Source of the DNA: Owenia fusiformis | Taxonomy: Eukaryota > Annelida > Polychaeta > Sabellida > Oweniidae | DNA: 64,000 nt | Direction: 5' to 3' | Assembly: GCA_903813345.2 (NCBI GenBank) | Contig: CAIIXF020000011.1 | Coordinates: 30,870,166 to 30,934,165, forward strand | Shown: positions 58,301 through 64,000 of the stretch, piece after piece | How positions within the stretch are numbered: the first letter of the stretch is position 1 | How the letters are laid out: each line of letters opens with the position of its first letter | Position numbers and translations under genes: made by a program | The notes under the pieces: model-generated | Database searches by the model: none | Seen by the model: only the letters and a program-made list of their open reading frames with translations | Told to the model about the DNA's origin: nothing

Positions 58301-59550
58301 CGTGTTTTTATCATTTTTTTATTATCATGTTGCCTCTATTGAAACTGGAAAACTTTTCGGAGGAGGCGTTTGACTAAATACGAAATGGGTCTTCTAAATG
58401 CTTATTATCCACTCTATCAGATCATTTCTTGTGAAAATAAAAGTTAAAAAGTATCATTTTAACAGTGGGGAACTATTGGCATAAATATCCGAAGTCCTAA
58501 AAAGAGTTCTCGACCCTATATTTGCCCCGGTAAAAGAAATATGTAGCCAAGCGTATCTATGAAGTGGAGCGTTTTTTTTAGATTTTCACGATCCAAAGAG
58601 TGTGACAGAAAAGTAATATATGACACCAGTGTTATTTGTATAAACGTTAGATTTTAATTCCAAAATTCACAAAATTGATGCGGATTAGGATCTGGGAATG
58701 GTAGTGAGAATATTCGACATTGCTGGGAAGTTGTTGTTTTTACGAAAACCTGCACGTGAGCGTAATATTTCGACACCCGGGGATTACTGTCCCGCTCCCA
58801 ATTCACTTTCCAGAAGTAGGGGACAATAATTCTACACGTACACGTTAGAAAAACGAGTAACTTAACCTAGCTATTATAGTGAAAAGAGAGACTCTAGTTT
58901 ATTTTCTTGCGCAGTGCCCTCTTTTCATTATATTTTGCATTTTGCAAATTTTTTCCACATTGAATAACAAAATCTTCATATCATGGACTCGAATACATTC
59001 CCGTTTATATAATCTCTTCATATTTTTGTTTTACACCCAACGCCTGTTTTGTATAGATCAATTTAAGTTTAGAAATATCTTTGTGGTTTTTATCATTTTG
59101 CTTTTAGTGTTTTCTTATTAGCCCCACTACAATTTTTTCACGGAGATGGTTATCTCTTGGCTATGAGCTCAGGTTGAAAGGCACGCGACGAAGACGCATT
59201 TACTATCTATTTTCTTTTGAAATTCACGCGACAGCCTTTGTTCTTAGCCAAAGAGTGAATCTTTACATTGCTAGATGGATGCAAAAATGAACTATAAAAA
59301 ACAACATAAATTTGATAGGTCCATTGATAATTTTGAATCACTTGGGGAAGACCGGGAAGAACCTTTGTGCCACTCCACTTCGCTTGTTGAGCTTACACAA
59401 TGGCTTCTGTATTTTTATTGGCTCGAAAAAAATCAAACTTTTTTCCTGTGATCATTTATGCTTGTAAGTCTAGACGGGATTCAGTAATATCAAAAGTTAC
59501 AAGAACTCTTTGATGTTGTATCTCTAAGCGTCTCTTCTTATGCATCCCTT
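55305..59550. other. no gene supported over about 4.2 kb
   Basis: AT-rich. A 103-codon plus frame at 55738 has no family-like motif. No notable repeats. Confidence 0.45.
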
Positions 59551-59554
59551 GTTT

Positions 59555-59665
59555 AACTGAGATGAATTTGAGGTCAGATATAATATCAGCTGCACCTGTG
59601 GCAATGATCTGTAACGCAGGGTATCAAACGCTTTGCTGAGATCCAGGGATCATGGTTGACCATTC
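59555..59665 (-). pseudogene. relic of LINE reverse transcriptase motif A
   Basis: The minus strand reads SLDLSKAFDTLRYRSLPQVQ, where DLSKAFDTL matches motif A of non-LTR reverse transcriptases (the first catalytic aspartate and the F-D pair). An in-frame stop lies just upstream and the match fades downstream. It is different in sequence from the two larger LINEs here. Confidence 0.45.
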
Positions 59666-62310
59666 TGTAAACCTTCAAATCGAGTTGATTCACCTCTGTG
59701 GCCATTTGAATAAAACATATACGAGTATAGCATGCATTGTACATGTACTGCATTGAAGTCATTTGTCTTTCATACTCATAGAATTATTTCACTTTGAATT
59801 TCCTTTGAGGACAATTAGACTGTCACAAAGTTTAGACTGTCACAAAGTTTTTTTTATCATTTTGTTGATTTTGATATTTTGTGTTCCAACACCATCAAAA
59901 ATTCAAATTTGGCAATGAAGATCTATCTAGATGTCTGGATTGGAAATTATTTTGATGCACATCGATAATTCTTTCAGAAAAAGATGAAAGTATATCATAG
60001 GTGGAGGTTTTATAGTAGAGTATAGCATTTCGTATTATAGTAAAAATATTCTTCTTTCCTTTTGGGCTGGCATGGTTGCTTTGATTGCTGCACGGGATGA
60101 TTATACGGTTTTCAAGTGTATGATCTATGATTGAAACCGCGTTATATAAAACAGTGAAAATATGATAACCCATATGAATTTCTATGATGCACTTGTGTGC
60201 CAAAACATATCGTTAATAAATATTCATATTCATATTAAATTGTCGATAGTCAATAGTAACTGCAGATGAAAATGCGAAAAGAATATTGATATATTAACAC
60301 CAAATATAAACAATATGAACATGTACCACGAGACAAAACTTTGATTGAAGTGTTTGATTAACCCCCTGAAACTATTATATGACGCTTTATTTCATGTTAC
60401 GGGACTATTAGGACAACACCAGTACTAGTGTTTTTTGTAAATCAAAAGGACTAGTTTTGTTTTGTGTCTCCTAGTATACTTCTTAATTTTATGCTTTACC
60501 GTTTAAGAATGATTGGCATCATATACAAGAAATCAAGTTTCCAGGAACATTGTCCTTAAAATTGTAGATGAAGCTTACAGTTTATCCACGACTGTAAAAA
60601 TGTCCAATGTTTAATTTAGTTCTATTGATTCATTTATATTGAAGCAAGAGTCAACTGACGGACTGAAAGTTCATACAATACAAAACCTGTGACAAGGCTT
60701 CGCACTGATAGGCTCCCGGCGGCAGGTGCGCGAGGCCCGCAGAACTTAAGGAGTACTATTGTACAGGAATGTTAAATCTTCTATTGAACCCCTGAAGAAA
60801 CATATGTTTCTAGTCAAATCGTCTCATATTTATGCTTGAAAGTCACAATGAAGAGCTGAATGTCTATATATTATGATATTTCGTAAACAACGGCCGAGTA
60901 TAGGCTAAAACAAAGGAGTTCCTATATAAGGCGTTACACAGGGATGCATAGTCGGCAGGTGTTGGTTTAGTATCATTTACATATCCTAATGAACACAGAC
61001 ACTCAATTTTAATTTTCTTGTCATTATTACAAATGACAATCAGTTAGTAAAGTTATGATATTTTTCTTTTAAGCTCTTGAACAACACCCGTTGTTTACGT
61101 ATATATGGATAGTTACAAAATAAATGTTTCTAAATAAATCGCAGGTGCCTAGCTTTACACATCTATTGTTAAAGTATCTAAACATACAGATATTTTAAGT
61201 TCAACCTTTTCTCTCGAAAGTTTAAAATTGAATGGAACTCTTTGGGGTTTTGTGACTTATTGTCTGTTGAGAAAACAATCAGATTTAAACAGATGGATAT
61301 GTTCAAATATACTCTCACTTTTCACGGTCCTTTAGCCGCGTGAAGTGGGAAGAGGTTGAAGGTCAGCATCGACATGTTCTTGATGGGCTTAAATGGATTC
61401 TCTAATGGTTAATGTGTATTGTCATCTACGGCACTTCTTTATTGATTTGTTTGGCGACAATCTGGAAGTGTTGAAACGAAATCTAGAAAACATATAGCGA
61501 TTTGTCCAAGACATCCATTTACAATGTTTGCATTCCGAAACACAAAGGATGCCAAATGGGAGTTCCACAAATAGTGGCATCAAGGAGAAAATAGTTATCA
61601 AAAATAAACAAATGAAACATTAATGTAATATGTTTTTGGGAGATTTAGAATGATTAATTAAAATAATTTTTATATTTGCATTGTCAATTGGACGTTGAAT
61701 TGAATCAAGTTCATCAAAAAGACCGGGCAAAAAGAATTCCAAGTTCCACACATATTTTGCCCTTTTCTTATTTTACGGACTTCATCGATTCAATTGTCAA
61801 CGGCGGTGCTCTAATAACATGCGTTGAGGGAATTTGATAACTTTAATATTCCCTCAAAAGTACAATTCCCTTCATGGTTCTAAAGTAGTTGAATGAAAAC
61901 ATATTTTTTAATTTTGCTTTGAGGCCTTTTATTTCATCAACGCCCTATATTTAATAGTTTGTCACTCATACAGTTGACAACAGGATAATGTAAAAAATAA
62001 TTAGAAAAAAGAGCAACGGGTCAAGCCAAATCACACCCTTTAGTTGCAACTGATCTCTCACAGCTTCAACTTGGCCTGGCGAAGACTGAAAATGTAATCA
62101 TTCGGAAATTTAGAAGTATTGTGTACTTTTAAGATAGATTAAATTTATTGAAATATAATTATAAGAGATTCAGTGATGTGGATACTTGAATTGAAGCGAT
62201 TTAAAATAGGTTTATCAGACAACATCAATTGAAAATAGGTAGACAGTATTCTATATGAAAACTCTGACTGTCTTAAAGCTAACGTCCCTCGGACAGGGGT
62301 ATGGCCCGGG
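59666..62310. other. no gene supported
   Basis: AT-rich with short frames. A small direct duplication, TAGACTGTCACAAAGTTT twice, lies at about 59817-59851. A short GC-rich patch near 60700-60745 shows no recognised motif. Confidence 0.45.
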
Positions 62311-62311
62311 G

Positions 62312-62695
62312 GTATGGTGTGGCTTGATGAGCAATGGATGGGTAGAAAGACTAAAACTAGTATGAATTGTATGTTCCCACTAGAAACATGTACGAATGGG
62401 TTTTCTTTCGAACAATGCTAAAATTTATTTGGAATTGTCAACTGATGACCAACAAAAAACATGGACGATATTTGAAAAACTAGAACTAAGCGTATGTTCC
62501 ACTTGAAACAAATACGATTGGATTCCCGTATGAACAATGCTATTAGAATTGACAAGAGAGTATTTACTATGGCATGATGAGCAATAAAGAACATGGGTTG
62601 AGATTTGGAAAACTAAAACTTGTATGAATCGTATGTTGTGTTCCTACTCTAGACAAATATGAATGGGTTTTCCAACGGAATGTTAATAAAGAATG
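62312..62695 (+). repeat. tandem repeat, unit of about 130-140 bp, 3 diverged copies
   Basis: Units share GGCATGATGAGCAAT, GAAAACTAAAACT, GTATGAATCGTATGTT, TCC.ACT.GAAACAAATA, GAATGGGTTTTC and CGAACAATGCTA. The middle copy lacks part of the first block. Confidence 0.7.
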
Positions 62696-62699
62696 AAGT

Positions 62700-63510
62700 A
62701 CCCTGAGAAGCGGAATATTCAAAAGTCGGTCTCCCAGACAATTCTTTCAACGTTGTTATGAGGAAAAGTATACAAGTCCATATTCACAGGGGGTAAAGCA
62801 AAACAATTGGGGACGTTTTAACCTTAGTGAACTTTTACGTAAACGTGTCCTATGTCTAAGGTCCTCTATGGATTAGTTCTCCCCTCGGTAGTAATTAATT
62901 TTCCGATAGAGTATAACTGCATAAGAAACATTTTGTGAATATGTGCCTGGAAAAAATAATTATCGGGAGGGCCAGTTATCCCTGGGGTCATAATATCGCA
63001 CGTTCCGGTATACGTTATCTTAGAGTGCAGATCCATTGTCTATTGTCTACAATACGTATTTGCTTCTATTCTTTTACATGCGAAGATTTATTTAATACAA
63101 TTTTTCTGAGGAATTTGTTTTCAACTACGGAGCTAGGGTTTTAAACTCATTTTGACAAAATGTATGCACGCATTTTGTATACGAATCATGTGCATCATAA
63201 AAATCTCATTCATTTTGGGCTGTGTGTGTTTGGTTTGTGGTTAACTTTAGCTTGTGGTTTTGATTTGGTAGTCAAGTTACATAAAACCGGAGTGGTTCAA
63301 CTTATCAGGTTACTTCACTCCAAATTGATAAAACTGATGTGGTATTTGGATGGGTTTCCATTAGTGGTTTTTATCATTAATCGTAATGTAGCTGTAGAGG
63401 TTTGATTGAATGCACAAAAATAACGTTAATTATAATTATGTATAAACATATTTTATTTACATATTTTATATACAAATATAATAGTTAACAGTATATCAAA
63501 ATATAAATTA
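62700..63510. other. no gene seen
   Basis: Two short plus frames (69 and 81 codons) without motif; otherwise AT-rich. Confidence 0.45.
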
Positions 63511-63513
63511 TTA

Positions 63514-63601
63514 CCAACCAGATGTAAACTGGGGTTTGTCGACCAACCAGATGTAAACTTGGGTTTGTCGACCAACCAGATGTAAACTGGGGTTTGTCGA
63601 T
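63514..63601 (+). repeat. 29-bp minisatellite, 3 copies
   Basis: Unit CCAACCAGATGTAAACTGGG then GTTTGTCGA, three perfect or near-perfect copies. Confidence 0.9.
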
Positions 63602-63604
63602 TGT

Positions 63605-64000
63605 AAAGATTATGCAATCTTTTAAGTGCCCCGTGAGGTTTGGTTAAATATAATTAATGTGGCAAATTTACAAAAATACAAAATCATATAAAATTTCTCC
63701 CGCGTAGCACATCTTTAAATATACACAATATAATGCACGTTATGTAGACTGAACACAATTGGTTTAAATGCTACTATAAAAGGGTTAGAAAAAACAATTA
63801 GTGCTTAATTGTTTTTTAATTATGCCTATAGATACTCATGAAGAAATCCACAAAGTGGGCAAAAGGGCCCAATAATTATTAAGTTTATGCTTCCAAGATA
63901 AATACACACACAAAAAATTGTTCTAGAAAATACAATATACTTAATCGTGAACTACTGAAATTCTAGAAGTACTTCGTGCACTTAATAAATAAACTAGAAC
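63605..64000. other. no gene seen
   Basis: AT-rich to the window edge; no motif recognised. Confidence 0.5.

Noticed and set aside
63514-63601. AACCAGATGTAAA shared with the end of the LINE at 5.6 kb
   Set aside because: A 13-bp match without extension; the minisatellite unit is otherwise unrelated.

Overview
The window reads as nuclear DNA of an invertebrate animal. It is AT-rich and gene-poor, carries one intronless rhodopsin-type receptor gene, and is packed with non-LTR retrotransposon relics, a tRNA-derived SINE, Tc1/mariner-, Harbinger- and hAT-like DNA transposons, foldback elements and minisatellites. There are no operons, ribosome binding sites, CRISPR arrays or rRNA. The receptor type and repeat mix would suit a lophotrochozoan such as a mollusc, but that placement is an inference.

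Only one open reading frame looks like a host gene: a 408-residue class A GPCR on the plus strand at 48396-49622, resembling invertebrate FMRFamide/peptide receptors. Its canonical TM3-ECL2 disulfide cysteines are absent and its DRY motif reads NRY. Two other long frames (5610-7214 minus; 52367-54757 plus) are reverse transcriptases of related, 5'-truncated LINEs.

Layout: 1-5 kb holds dispersed repeats and a small palindrome. 5.5-7.2 kb is a decayed LINE. 7.55-9.4 kb is a MITE abutting a Harbinger-like element with 3-bp TAA target duplications and a broken MADF/Myb-like gene. 9.6-10.4 kb is a nest of palindromic MITEs. 12-21 kb holds tandem repeats with AAAATGGC motifs and mariner-type ends. 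25 kb has a tRNA-derived SINE. 26.8-28.6 kb has two minisatellites. 29.6-31.2 kb is an element with 30-bp inverted ends starting CACGGTG and a 5-bp duplication. 32-32.9 kb is a 43-bp minisatellite with a 9-unit higher-order period. 37.0-37.9 kb is an 858-bp near-perfect palindrome. 38.9-40.4 kb is a composite of two inverted mariner 3' halves with a hAT-like element nested in it. 41.5-46.6 kb carries more foldbacks, a mariner relic with about 215-bp inverted ends and a second hAT-like copy. 48.4-49.6 kb is the GPCR, followed by a tandem duplication of its stop-codon region. 50.6-51.1 kb is another mariner-type element. 52-55 kb is a LINE bracketed by AATAC microsatellite. 55-64 kb is mostly featureless apart from three small tandem arrays and a reverse transcriptase scrap.

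The genes do not form a pathway. The main content is layered transposition, and several insertion boundaries can be read to the base. All repeat-family assignments come from reading termini, target duplications and decayed protein motifs by eye; no database was searched.
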